From Alphaproteobacteria bacterium (GTDB lineage Bacteria; Pseudomonadota; Alphaproteobacteria; Sphingomonadales; Sphingomonadaceae): 27,061 bases of DNA. The position numbers and the translations under genes were made by a program. Where the stretch lies: positions 1 through 27,061 of the forward strand of contig JAQGLD010000385.1 of assembly GCA_028293055.1 (NCBI GenBank). The letters run 5' to 3'. Below are positions 1 to 7,068 of this stretch, piece after piece (within the stretch, counting starts at the first letter, position 1; each line of letters opens with the position of its first letter). The notes beneath the pieces were generated by a model. The model was not told where the DNA came from, ran no database searches, and saw only the letters and a program-made list of their open reading frames with translations.

Positions 1-1866
1 GATCTTCGAGGTGACCGCGAAGCTGATCCGCGTCGGCAGGTTCGCCTTGATCACCCCGGTGATCACGTCGACCGAGGGCCGCTGCGTCGCCATGATCAGG
101 TGGATGCCGGCGGCGCGCGCCTTCTGGGCAAGCCGCTGGATCAGGAACTCGACCTCCTTTCCGGCGGTCATCATCAGGTCGGCGAGCTCGTCTACCACCA
201 CGACGATCTGCGGCAGCACCTCATAGTCGAGCTCTTCATTCTCATATTTGTGCTGGCCGGTCTCGGCATCGTAGCCGGTCTGGACACGGCGGCCGAGCGA
301 CTGACCCTTGCCCTTGGCCTCGCGCACCTTGGCGTTGAAGCTCGAGAGCTGGCGGACTCCGACCGAGGCCATCATCCGGTAGCGCTCCTCCATCTGCTCG
401 ACCGTCCACTTGAGCGCCCGGATCGCCTTGGCGGGCTCGGTCACGACCGGCGCCAGGAGATGGGGAATGTCGTCATAGATGCTGAGCTCGAGCATCTTGG
501 GATCGATCATGATCATTTTGCACTGCTCCGGGGTCAGCCGGTAGAGCAGCGACAGGATCATGCAGTTGAGCCCGACCGACTTGCCCGACCCGGTGGTTCC
601 GGCGACGAGCAAATGGGGCATCGGAGCGAGATCGGCGATCACCGGATCGCCTGCGATATTCTTGCCGAGCACGATCGGCAGCTGCGCGACCTGGTCTTCG
701 AACGCCTCGCTGCCGATCAGCTCGGACAGCACGACCATCTCGCGCTTGGCGTTCGGCAGCTCGATTCCGATCACGCTGCGTCCCGGAATCGTCGCGACTC
801 GCGCCGACTGCGCCGACATGTTGCGCGCAATGTCGTCGGCAAGCTGGATCACCCGGCTCGCCTTGATCCCGCTCGCGGGCTCGAGCTCGTACATGGTGAC
901 GACCGGGCCGGGGCGGACCTCGACGATCTCGCCCTTGACCGAGAAATCGTCGAGCACCGATTCGAGCAGGCGCGCATTGCGTTCGAGCCCGGCCTTGTCG
1001 AGCGTGGCGTTGACCGGAGGCGGCGGCGGCGGGTTGAGCAGATCGAGCGGAGGAAGCTGGTAGGAATCGCCGAGCGCAAGCGACGGCTGGCGGTCGCGCG
1101 CCGGCCGGCGCGGCTGTTCGGACAGGTTACGGTCATTGATCACCGTCTGACGGGTCTCCCCCGCCATGGCCGGGACCGGGGCCCGCGCGGGGCGCTCCTT
1201 GATGTCGGAATAATCCTCCTCGACGACGGGCACATATTGGCGGCGCTCACGCATCGCGGCGACCCAATGCTTCTCCTCGTCGCGAAGACCGAGGCCAAAC
1301 CAGACCAGGACGAGGCCGCCGAGCACGCACAGGCCCATTGCGACGATGCGGAACGGAGCGACGATCCCGGCGTCGCCGACCAGGCCAAGCGCTCCGTCGA
1401 TCAGATGGGCGACGACGAAGCCGAGCCCGCCGCCCCAGCCCGCCGGAAGTCCGTTCACCGCTTCGCCGACGAGCAGGGCCGCAGCGCCGCCGATCAGCAT
1501 CAGGCCGAGCGCAGTCAACGCAAGCGAGCGAATCCAGCCCTCGCGGCCGGCGCCGCGCGCGATTCGGAACCCGATCAATCCGATCAGCGGCAGAATCAGT
1601 ACCGCCGGCGGGCCCCACAGGCTGAGCAAAAGGTCTGCAACCCACGCCCCGGGGGTGCTCAGCCAGTTGCGCACCGGCCCTGCGGCGGCGGTGTTGAGCG
1701 AGGGATCGCTGGGATGATAGCTGATCAGCGCGACCAGCGAGAGCAATGCAAATGCCCCCAGCCCCGCACCGCCGACGAGCAGCCACGATCGCCGGGCCCG
1801 GCTCTTGAGCCCGGCCTTCCATTGCGTCCGCCGCTGTTGACGGGCGCCTTGCGCCACTGTCGCCAT
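1..1866 (-). CDS. ftsK: DNA translocase FtsK (partial, C-terminus beyond left edge)
   Basis: FtsK is the membrane-anchored, ATP-driven DNA pump at the division septum that clears and aligns sister chromosome termini. The 622 codons seen begin at ATG 1866, with an AAGGGA-like ribosome site just upstream, and stay open to base 1. Hydrophobic segments lie at about residues 28-49, 75-101, 112-133 and 147-193, which is the usual membrane domain. A proline-rich stretch precedes the alpha domain. The motor domain shows Walker A GTTGSGKS (Lys429) and Walker B VVVVDELADL (Asp559, Glu560), followed by the conserved MATQRPSVDVITG. The linker is short compared with E. coli FtsK, as is common in alphaproteobacteria. 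The last part of the motor and the DNA-reading gamma domain are missing only because of the window edge. The gene is divergent from the quinone hydroxylase, with about 245 nt between starts and one GANTC site at 1914-1918. The family call is firm. Confidence 0.97.
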   Translation of the reverse strand, partial: MATVAQGARQQRRTQWKAGLKSRARRSWLLVGGAGLGAFALLSLVALISYHPSDPSLNTAAAGPVRNWLSTPGAWVADLLLSLWGPPAVLILPLIGLIGFRIARGAGREGWIRSLALTALGLMLIGGAAALLVGEAVNGLPAGWGGGLGFVVAHLIDGALGLVGDAGIVAPFRIVAMGLCVLGGLVLVWFGLGLRDEEKHWVAAMRERRQYVPVVEEDYSDIKERPARAPVPAMAGETRQTVINDRNLSEQPRRPARDRQPSLALGDSYQLPPLDLLNPPPPPPVNATLDKAGLERNARLLESVLDDFSVKGEIVEVRPGPVVTMYELEPASGIKASRVIQLADDIARNMSAQSARVATIPGRSVIGIELPNAKREMVVLSELIGSEAFEDQVAQLPIVLGKNIAGDPVIADLAPMPHLLVAGTTGSGKSVGLNCMILSLLYRLTPEQCKMIMIDPKMLELSIYDDIPHLLAPVVTEPAKAIRALKWTVEQMEERYRMMASVGVRQLSSFNAKVREAKGKGQSLGRRVQTGYDAETGQHKYENEELDYEVLPQIVVVVDELADLMMTAGKEVEFLIQRLAQKARAAGIHLIMATQRPSVDVITGVIKANLPTRISFAVTSKI

Positions 1867-2112
1867 TCCCTTCGTGCCCCGTATGTTCCCGATATTCTCA
1901 ATGCGCCCGCAGCGACTCCGTGGTCAAGCTGTGGCAGTTGCGCAGAGCCGCGCCGGTACCGCTTTCCTGCTGCGCCGGTGCGGTTTTTCGCGGCTGCGAA
2001 GCACCGGGGACACATTCGGGAGGAGTCTCGGCGGTGCGAGAGCGGGCCATCGATCCGATTTTCGCACTTGCCGATGCTTAGACCTGGCCGAAAAATGCTC
2101 TAGGGAGGCCGC

Positions 2113-3321
2113 ATGGAGCGGACCGATGTCATCATATTCGGCGCGGGGCTGATCGGCCTCACCCTCGCCATCGCGCTCGATCGCCACGGCCTGTCGAGCG
2201 TGCTCGTCGACCCCGCCGATCCGGAGGCGACGCTGGCGCCGGCCTTCGATGGCCGCGCGACCGCCATTTCGAGCTCGTCCTGGCGGATGCTGCAGACGAT
2301 CGGCGCCACGGCCGGTCTCGAGAGCGAGATCTGCCCGATCGCACGGATCAGGGCGAGCGAGGGCCTCGGCCCTGGCGGAATCCTGTTCGACCCGGCGGAC
2401 GATCAGGACCCGCTTGGCTACATGCTCGAGAACCGGCTGCTGCGCGCCGCTCTCCACCGCTGCGCCGCTCAGGCACCGAACGTCACCCTGCTGATGCCGG
2501 GACGGGCGGCCGAGGTCGTCCGCGACGCGGCTGGAGTTCGGGTCGCACTCGAGGACAGCCGGGTCGTGGTCGCGCCCCTGCTGGTCGGCGCGGAGGGTCG
2601 CAATTCGCCGACTCGCGAAGCGGCCGGGATCGCGATGGCGCGCTGGCGCTACGATCATGATGCGATCGTCGCCACGGTCGAGCACGAGCGCTCCCACGAA
2701 AATACCGCCTACGAGATATTCTACCCGGCCGGGCCGTTCGCGATCCTGCCGATGCTGCCAGGGACTCGTTCGGCGATCGTCTGGTCGGTGGCGAGAGCGG
2801 ATGCCCCCGCTCTTGTCGACCTTCCCGACCGCGCGATGGCGGCCGAGATCGAGAAAAGGATGGGCGGTTTTCTCGGCACGGTCCGGATGGCCGGCCCGCG
2901 CTGGACCTACAAGCTCGGCTTCCACCATGCCGCGACCATCACCGGCGAGCGGCTGGCGCTGGCCGGCGATGCCGCACACGGCATCCACCCGATCGCCGGC
3001 CAGGGGCTCAATCTCGGGCTTCGCGATGTCGCGGCTTTGGCCCAGGTGCTGGTCGAGGGCGCGCGGCTCGGGCTGGACCTCGGCGACGCGCAGTTGCTCG
3101 GCCGATATCAGAGGTGGCGCAGCCTCGACAGCCTGATGGTGGCTTCGGTGACCGACGCGCTCACCCGCATTTACGGAGTCCCGGGCCGCGCCGCCTCCGC
3201 GGTCCGCCGGCTCGGAATGGGCCTGGTCCAGAGAATCGGCCCGCTTCGCGATCAGTTGATGGCCGAAGCCAGGGGCGAGACCGGCGATCAGCCCCTGCTG
3301 CTGCGCGGGCTGAACATCTGA
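2113..3321 (+). CDS. UbiH/UbiF/COQ6-family FAD-dependent ubiquinone-biosynthesis hydroxylase
   Basis: This is a 402-residue flavoprotein monooxygenase of the family that hydroxylates the aromatic ring of polyprenyl-phenol intermediates in ubiquinone synthesis. It acts at the inner membrane and uses O2 and NAD(P)H. The N-terminal dinucleotide fold GAGLIGLTLA (from about residue 10) and the second FAD motif GDAAHGIHPIAGQGLNLGL (from residue 285) are both clear, and the length is normal. ATG 2113 follows a strong AGGGAGG ribosome site. The sequence does not say which ring position it attacks, because UbiH, UbiF, UbiI and broad-range alphaproteobacterial versions share these motifs, so no symbol is given. 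It converges on the Trm112-like gene with only 9 nt between stop codons and no visible terminator. The promoter must lie in the 1867-2112 gap shared with ftsK. Confidence 0.92.
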   Translation: MERTDVIIFGAGLIGLTLAIALDRHGLSSVLVDPADPEATLAPAFDGRATAISSSSWRMLQTIGATAGLESEICPIARIRASEGLGPGGILFDPADDQDPLGYMLENRLLRAALHRCAAQAPNVTLLMPGRAAEVVRDAAGVRVALEDSRVVVAPLLVGAEGRNSPTREAAGIAMARWRYDHDAIVATVEHERSHENTAYEIFYPAGPFAILPMLPGTRSAIVWSVARADAPALVDLPDRAMAAEIEKRMGGFLGTVRMAGPRWTYKLGFHHAATITGERLALAGDAAHGIHPIAGQGLNLGLRDVAALAQVLVEGARLGLDLGDAQLLGRYQRWRSLDSLMVASVTDALTRIYGVPGRAASAVRRLGMGLVQRIGPLRDQLMAEARGETGDQPLLLRGLNI

Positions 3322-3330
3322 CAGCAAATC

Positions 3331-3516
3331 CTAAGCTCCTGGGACCTCCACCGCGTCCACCTGCCGCGCTGCTTCGACCAGCAGCACCGGCGTTCCGGCG
3401 CGGATCGGGAAAGCCAGACCGGCTTCGTCGGAGACCAGCTCGTCGGTGTCGCGGTCCCAGCGCAGCCGAGTGCGGGTAACCGGACAGACCAGGAGTTCGA
3501 GCCAGGCTTCCTTCAC
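3331..3516 (-). CDS. Trm112-like small protein (zinc-ligand cysteines mostly absent)
   Basis: This 61-residue protein matches the Trm112/YcaR family. An N-terminal LELLVCPVT is followed by ELVSDEAGLAFPIRAGTPVL, the hallmark strand pair of these small folds. Family members can act as partners that stabilise methyltransferases; the target here is not known. Classical members carry CPxC plus further cysteines that bind zinc. This one keeps a single Cys (CPVT), so zinc binding is probably lost; I believe that is common in alphaproteobacteria. The start is GTG 3516, which shares the 4-nt overlap GTGA with the stop of the Lon-domain gene, so it is translationally coupled and the last gene of the cnoX operon. 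No terminator is visible in the 9 nt before the converging hydroxylase gene. The family is fairly sure; the role is open. Confidence 0.85.
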   Translation of the reverse strand: MKEAWLELLVCPVTRTRLRWDRDTDELVSDEAGLAFPIRAGTPVLLVEAARQVDAVEVPGA

Positions 3517-4139
3517 TGCAAGGTCTCGGGACCTTCGGCGCCGCCCGGCATCATTCGCTGGAACTGCATGAACTGGACGAGCAGCTCGCAGCGGGCGGCG
3601 ATATCGATCGCCTCGACCAGCGCCTGCTTCGAGCTCACGTCGAGCGGCGCAATCTGGGCGATTCCGTTGACCAGCATTTCGTCGTCCAGCCTTCCGACCG
3701 CCTCCCAGTCGACCGCATAGCCGAGCGCGTCGGCATAGCGCCGCGACTCCTGCTCGAGTTCGGCCCGCTGGGCGAGGCCGAGCGGATCGGGCTCGTCGGG
3801 ATCGTCGAAGGCGCAGGGATCGGCGTCGACCTGGCGGTATGGCGTCGTCACGGCCAGCTCGCGCACCACCCGGAAGCGGGAAATCCCCTCGAGAACGATA
3901 TTGTAGCGGCCGTCGTCGAGCAGCTCGGAACCGACGATCCGGCCGAGGCAGCCGATATCGAACAAGGCTGGCGGCACGTCGCGGTCGCGCGGCTGGATCA
4001 TTCCGATCATCCCGTCCCCGGCGAGGGCATCGCGGATCATCGTTCGGTAGCGCGGTTCGAAGATGTGCAGCGGCAGCTGGGCTCGCGGAAAGAGAATCGC
4101 CCCGGCGAGCGGAAACACCGGGATGCGGAGTTCGTCCAC
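3513..4139 (-). CDS. Stand-alone LON peptidase substrate-binding domain protein
   Basis: This 208-residue protein consists only of a Lon N-terminal (substrate-binding, PUA-like) domain, with no AAA+ or protease part. The start RIPVFPLAGAILFPRAQLPL and the following LHIFEPRYRTMI are diagnostic, as is the central DIGCLGRIV. The C-terminal half is helical, rich in Glu, Ala and Leu. The start chosen is GTG 4139, which lies 2 nt after the thioredoxin stop. The open frame continues far upstream (to 5147) but that part is the shadow of the thioredoxin gene. It sits between a thioredoxin-TPR chaperone and a Trm112-like protein, which suggests a role in handling unfolded proteins. Family knowledge offers no enzymatic activity for such short proteins, so the function is inferred from context only. 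Confidence 0.9.
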   Translation of the reverse strand: MDELRIPVFPLAGAILFPRAQLPLHIFEPRYRTMIRDALAGDGMIGMIQPRDRDVPPALFDIGCLGRIVGSELLDDGRYNIVLEGISRFRVVRELAVTTPYRQVDADPCAFDDPDEPDPLGLAQRAELEQESRRYADALGYAVDWEAVGRLDDEMLVNGIAQIAPLDVSSKQALVEAIDIAARCELLVQFMQFQRMMPGGAEGPETLQ

Positions 4140-4141
4140 GA

Positions 4142-5050
4142 TCAGGTGAACAGGATCGAGGACAGCCGCCGGCGCTGCGTCGCCGCCCAGGGGTCCTCGA
4201 GCCCGACCACTTCCATCAGCTGGAGCAGCCGCTTCCGGGCGGCGCCCTCGTTCCAGTCGCGGTCGCGGCGGACGATCTCGAGCAGGGCGTCCGCGGCGGC
4301 GTCGCGATCCTGCGCCATCAGCGCCCCGGCAAGCTCGAGCCGGGCTTCGTGGTCGTCGGGATTGGCTTCGATCCGCCGGCGGAGCGATTCGGTTTCGACG
4401 CTCGGCGCGGCGAGCTGTGCCAGGTCGAGCGCCGAGCGGGCGCGGGCAATGGCGGGATCGGCGGCGAGCTTCTCGGGAAGTCCGTCGAGCAGGGCCTGAG
4501 CCTCGTCCGAGCGGCCGGCGGCAACGAGGGCGCGCACCAGGCCCGAAATCACTTCCGGATTTTCGGGCGCCATGTCGAATATCTGGCTGAAGATGCTGAC
4601 GGCACGCTCGCCGTCGCCTTCGGCCAGCACCTGGTCGCCCATTGCGATCAAGGGCTCGATCTCGGCCTCGAGCGCCTGCTCTTCGCCCTGGACCGGGAGC
4701 TGGGCGAGGATCTGGTCGATGATCCGGCCGAGCTGCGCCTCGGTCCGCGCCGAGGTCAGGTCGGCGACCGGCTGGCCCTGGAAGATCGCGTAGACGGTCG
4801 GGATCGACTGGATCCGGAATTGCGCCGCGATCAGCTTGTTCTCGTCGACATTGATCTTGACCAGCTTGACGCCCTTCGCCGCATAGTCCGCTGCGACCTT
4901 TTCCAGGATCGGGGTCAGCTGCTTGCAGGGGCCGCACCATTCGGCCCAGAAATCGAGGATGACGAGCGCGCCCATCGACGGTTCGATCACATCGCGCTTG
5001 AAGACCTCCAGCGCCTCCTTGTCCGCTGCGCTCATTCCCAGTGTCGCCAC
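4142..5050 (-). CDS. cnoX: Thioredoxin-TPR chaperedoxin (CnoX/YbbN family)
   Basis: This 302-residue protein has an N-terminal thioredoxin domain (about residues 10-120) with the active site WCGPC (Cys39, Cys42) and the cis-proline loop at SIPTVYAIF. It is followed by a C-terminal array of TPR-like helices (about 125-300). This architecture is that of YbbN/CnoX, a cytoplasmic holdase that binds oxidised clients and hands them to GroEL or DnaK. E. coli CnoX lacks the redox CXXC pair; this one keeps it, so it may also be a true reductase, as described for Caulobacter CnoX. GTG 5050 is preferred because GAGGGG lies 8 nt upstream; ATG 5035 is the fallback. It is the first gene of an operon with the Lon-domain and Trm112-like genes. 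Three GANTC sites lie 14-32 nt upstream of the start. Confidence 0.92.
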   Translation of the reverse strand: MATLGMSAADKEALEVFKRDVIEPSMGALVILDFWAEWCGPCKQLTPILEKVAADYAAKGVKLVKINVDENKLIAAQFRIQSIPTVYAIFQGQPVADLTSARTEAQLGRIIDQILAQLPVQGEEQALEAEIEPLIAMGDQVLAEGDGERAVSIFSQIFDMAPENPEVISGLVRALVAAGRSDEAQALLDGLPEKLAADPAIARARSALDLAQLAAPSVETESLRRRIEANPDDHEARLELAGALMAQDRDAAADALLEIVRRDRDWNEGAARKRLLQLMEVVGLEDPWAATQRRRLSSILFT

Positions 5051-5063
5051 CGTGCTTCCCCTC

Positions 5064-5082
5064 TGATTCGGACGATTCGATT
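5064..5082. promoter_or_regulatory. Cluster of three GANTC (CcrM-type) methylation sites upstream of cnoX
   Basis: GATTC occurs at 5064-5068, 5073-5077 and 5078-5082, all within 19 bp. GANTC is the target of the alphaproteobacterial cell-cycle methyltransferase CcrM, and its methylation state can tune promoters. The sites lie just upstream of the cnoX start and overlap its likely 5' leader or promoter. That they regulate transcription is inference. Confidence 0.5.
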
Positions 5083-5206
5083 CGGCCTCTATGTGGGATC
5101 GACCCTCGCTCTGCCAAGGGTGCGGCAAAGGGCCTTGCCGAGCCCAATAACCGCTGCTAGGAGCCGCCGCCTTACCTCAGCCGCGCACTAAAGCGGCTTC
5201 GCTCGA

Positions 5207-5281
5207 GCGGGCGTAGCTCAGGGGTAGAGCACAACCTTGCCAAGGTTGGGGTCGAGGGTTCGAATCCCTTCGCCCGCTCCA
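5207..5281 (+). tRNA. tRNA-Gly (anticodon GCC)
   Basis: The 7-bp acceptor stem GCGGGCG (5207-5213) pairs with CGCCCGC (5271-5277), followed by discriminator T and an encoded CCA (5279-5281). The D-arm contains GTAGCTCAGGGGTAGAGC. The anticodon arm CAACCTTGCCAAGGTTG carries GCC in its loop. The T-arm has the standard GGTTCGAATCC. All arms fold without mismatch, so the call is firm. The gene is divergent from cnoX and is followed 21 nt later by the FKBP gene on the same strand. Confidence 0.98.
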
Positions 5282-5302
5282 TTTTCCGCAGTCGGGATCG
5301 CG

Positions 5303-5728
5303 ATGCTGGTCTATTTGCTCGCTTTTGCCGCCGGTCTCGCCGGCGCTCCCGCTGCCCGACCCCCTCAGGTTCCGGCCGTGACGCAAATGGCTTCCGGATT
5401 GCGCATCCAGACGCTGGTGCCCGGTTCGGGCCCGCAGCCGCAGCTCGGCGACACGGTGCTGGTCACCTATCAAGGCAAGCTTTCCGACGGCACCGTGTTC
5501 GACGCGACCACGCAGCCGACCCCGCTGCCGGTCGCCGATCTCGTCCCCGGATTCACCGAGGCGCTTCTGCTGATGCACAAGGGCGGGCGCTATCGGGTCT
5601 GGATTCCGCCGAGCCTCGCCTATGGCGCGGAAGGCGCCGGCGGGGTGATCCCGCCCAATGCCGAGCTCGATTTCACCATCGCCCTGATCGATATCGCGAG
5701 CCCGACGGCGGCGCCTTCGTCCAGGTAG
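5303..5728 (+). CDS. Secreted FKBP-type peptidyl-prolyl cis-trans isomerase
   Basis: This 141-residue protein begins with a hydrophobic stretch MLVYLLAFAAGLAGAPAA that looks like a cleavable signal peptide, so the enzyme probably works in the periplasm. A single FKBP domain follows (about residues 30-132). GDTVLVTYQGKLSDGTVFDA is the standard first half, and RYRVWIPPSLAYGAEGAGG followed by IPPNAELDFTIALIDI is the standard second half. The domain catalyses proline isomerisation during protein folding. ATG 5303 is chosen because the frame upstream overlaps the tRNA; the ribosome site is weak (GGGA at 5294). The gap to the tRNA-Gly 3' end is 21 nt, so it may share the tRNA promoter. A Pro/Ala/Ser tail ends the protein. 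It converges on the SH3-like gene, with 15 nt between stops. Confidence 0.92.
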   Translation: MLVYLLAFAAGLAGAPAARPPQVPAVTQMASGLRIQTLVPGSGPQPQLGDTVLVTYQGKLSDGTVFDATTQPTPLPVADLVPGFTEALLLMHKGGRYRVWIPPSLAYGAEGAGGVIPPNAELDFTIALIDIASPTAAPSSR

Positions 5729-5743
5729 CGGGGCGTTGCGCTA

Positions 5744-6394
5744 TCACCGCGATCGCGAATAGATTCCGGCGAAGCTGACATTGAAGCCGCCGCAGCCATT
5801 GTTGTCGGAGACGAAGAGATAGGGCCCGCGCCGGCGGGCATCGACGCGACATCCCCCGTCCTCGACAGCAAAGCCGCCTCCCGACAGCTTCACGGCACCG
5901 TCGAACCCGCCTGAATTCTCGCCATAATGCGCCTGGCCCTTGGCCCTCACTCCGGCGCCGACATGGACGAAGCGAATTTCGTCCCCGCCGTCCTCCCGCC
6001 ACAGCCCAGCGAGAAAGGCCGGATCCGGACCGGCCACATCGGTAGCCGGCTGAAGCGCGGCAGCCGGGACGAAGCCCGCGATCAGCTTGCCCCTCGCCGT
6101 GCCATAATAGATGCAGCGGAAGCCGTCGCGCGGAGCGCTGACCAGCACCGTGTCGCCGGGGGTGAGATACGCGGCTCGCCGCCATGCGCAGGCGCCGCTG
6201 GCAGGGCAGGCCCTGGCCCTGTCCTGGAGGTAGAGCCGTCCGCCGGCCACTGCTCCGACCTTCATCAGCGGGGCGAGCCCATAAGCGGGGTCGTAGGTGA
6301 CGCAGCTGTCCGCCGCGGCCGGCGCCTCGGCTCGGGCAGCGACCGGAAGTGCGGCGAGGAGGAAAAAGATCGCGGCGCGACGATGACGAAACAT
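5744..6394 (-). CDS. Secreted cysteine-rich protein with SH3-like segment, function unknown
   Basis: This 216-residue protein begins MFRHRRAAIFFLLAALPVAA, a clear signal peptide with Ala-rich cleavage region, so it is probably periplasmic. ATG 6394 has GGGGAG 7 nt upstream. The middle (about residues 70-115) reads like a bacterial SH3-type barrel, with LTPGDTVLVSAPRDGFRCIYY and then GFVPAAALQP. The C-terminal 90 residues form a second unit with LAGLWR at its start and NNGCGGFNVSFAGIY near its end. Six cysteines (near residues 31, 63, 69, 94, 181 and 200) suggest three disulfides, fitting an exported protein. I do not recognise a named family for the C-terminal unit. It might bind cell wall or act as an inhibitor, but nothing in the sequence settles this. 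The gene stands alone, divergent from the phasin-like gene. Confidence 0.75.
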   Translation of the reverse strand: MFRHRRAAIFFLLAALPVAARAEAPAAADSCVTYDPAYGLAPLMKVGAVAGGRLYLQDRARACPASGACAWRRAAYLTPGDTVLVSAPRDGFRCIYYGTARGKLIAGFVPAAALQPATDVAGPDPAFLAGLWREDGGDEIRFVHVGAGVRAKGQAHYGENSGGFDGAVKLSGGGFAVEDGGCRVDARRRGPYLFVSDNNGCGGFNVSFAGIYSRSR

Positions 6395-6579
6395 GCACTT
6401 CTCCCCGAGCGAGACCCTGTCGCGGCGAGAAGGTCCACCGGCAGCCGCATTGCCGACCACCCTTGTGGTGATTCATACTTCCCTGCCTCCATCCCAGGGT
6501 CAAGCGGCCTTGCGCCAAATTTCGCTGGTGCCATGGTGCAGGCCGGCGCGTTGGGCGCAAAACCTGGTGGAGACCGTCT

Positions 6580-7035
6580 ATGATCAACCTGTATTGGGAC
6601 ACGGTCCGGGCCGGAATGGACATGTGGCAGACCGGGTTCAAGCTCGGCGAGACGATGGTCGCGTCGTCGAGCGTGGTCGACAAGCGAATGGCGATCCTGC
6701 AGGCGGCTGCCGCCAATCCGTTGACCGGCGATTATCGCGAGATCGGCCAGATCGTCCCCGAGAAGGTCGAGGCTTTCTCCAAGGCCGGGATCAAGCTCAG
6801 TCAGGGCTGGTGGGCCGCGCACCGCGATATCGCCGCTCAGATGCACCATATGGGCGCATTGATGATGCGGGGCGGAATCCCGACCCTCGCCGACATGCAG
6901 ACGATGAGCAACCGCGGTAGCCGCGCCGTGGCGCGGGCCGCGACGACGGCGCAGCAGACGCTGGCTCCGATCCACAAGGCGGCAACCGCCAATGCGCGGA
7001 GGCTGAACGGCCGGAAAAAGACCAAGCGGGGCTGA
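6580..7035 (+). CDS. Small phasin-like protein, function unknown
   Basis: This 151-residue protein starts at ATG 6580 after a GGTGGAGA ribosome site. It has no signal peptide. The body is predicted to be helical and amphipathic, with many Met, Ala and aromatic residues. The pattern resembles short alphaproteobacterial phasin-like proteins: an aromatic N-terminal helix (YWDTVRAGMDMWQTGF), the phrase PEKVEAFSKAG in the middle and a basic tail with ANARRLNGRKKTKRG. Phasins coat polyhydroxyalkanoate granules, and some have basic tails that touch DNA. This resemblance is by eye only and no PHA genes are near, so the role is open. The last codons lie at a 29-bp tandem duplication, but the stop and protein sequence are unaffected by the extra copy. 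The gene is convergent with the M3 peptidase. Confidence 0.7.
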   Translation: MINLYWDTVRAGMDMWQTGFKLGETMVASSSVVDKRMAILQAAAANPLTGDYREIGQIVPEKVEAFSKAGIKLSQGWWAAHRDIAAQMHHMGALMMRGGIPTLADMQTMSNRGSRAVARAATTAQQTLAPIHKAATANARRLNGRKKTKRG

Positions 7036-7059
7036 ACGGCCGGAAAAAGACCAAGCGGG
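7002..7059. repeat. 29-bp perfect tandem duplication at the 3' end of the phasin-like gene
   Basis: Bases 7002-7030 are repeated exactly at 7031-7059, and the first five bases (GCTGA) occur a third time at 7060-7064. Copy one encodes the end of the basic tail, and the stop TGA is formed by the first bases of copy two. Because the third partial copy also begins GCTGA, removing one unit would leave the same protein and stop. The second copy therefore fills most of the convergent gap before the M3 peptidase gene. Confidence 0.95.
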
Positions 7060-7068
7060 GCTGAGCGC

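Noticed and set aside
100..2103. 667-codon open frame on the + strand across ftsK
   Set aside because: It is antisense to clear FtsK coding sequence and its translation is Arg/Asp/His-rich with no domain; a high-GC shadow frame.
1924..3327. 467-codon frame antisense to the FAD hydroxylase
   Set aside because: The opposite strand encodes an intact flavoprotein with a good ribosome site; this frame is compositionally shadow-like.
4140..5147. Upstream extension of the Lon-domain frame to 544 codons
   Set aside because: The extension overlaps the thioredoxin-TPR gene in another frame and has no recognisable sequence; the Lon domain begins at GTG 4139.
6510..6560. TTGCGCC/GGCGCAA inverted repeat upstream of the phasin-like gene
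   Set aside because: Seven-bp arms 37 nt apart are plausible by chance in GC-rich DNA, and no known operator matches.
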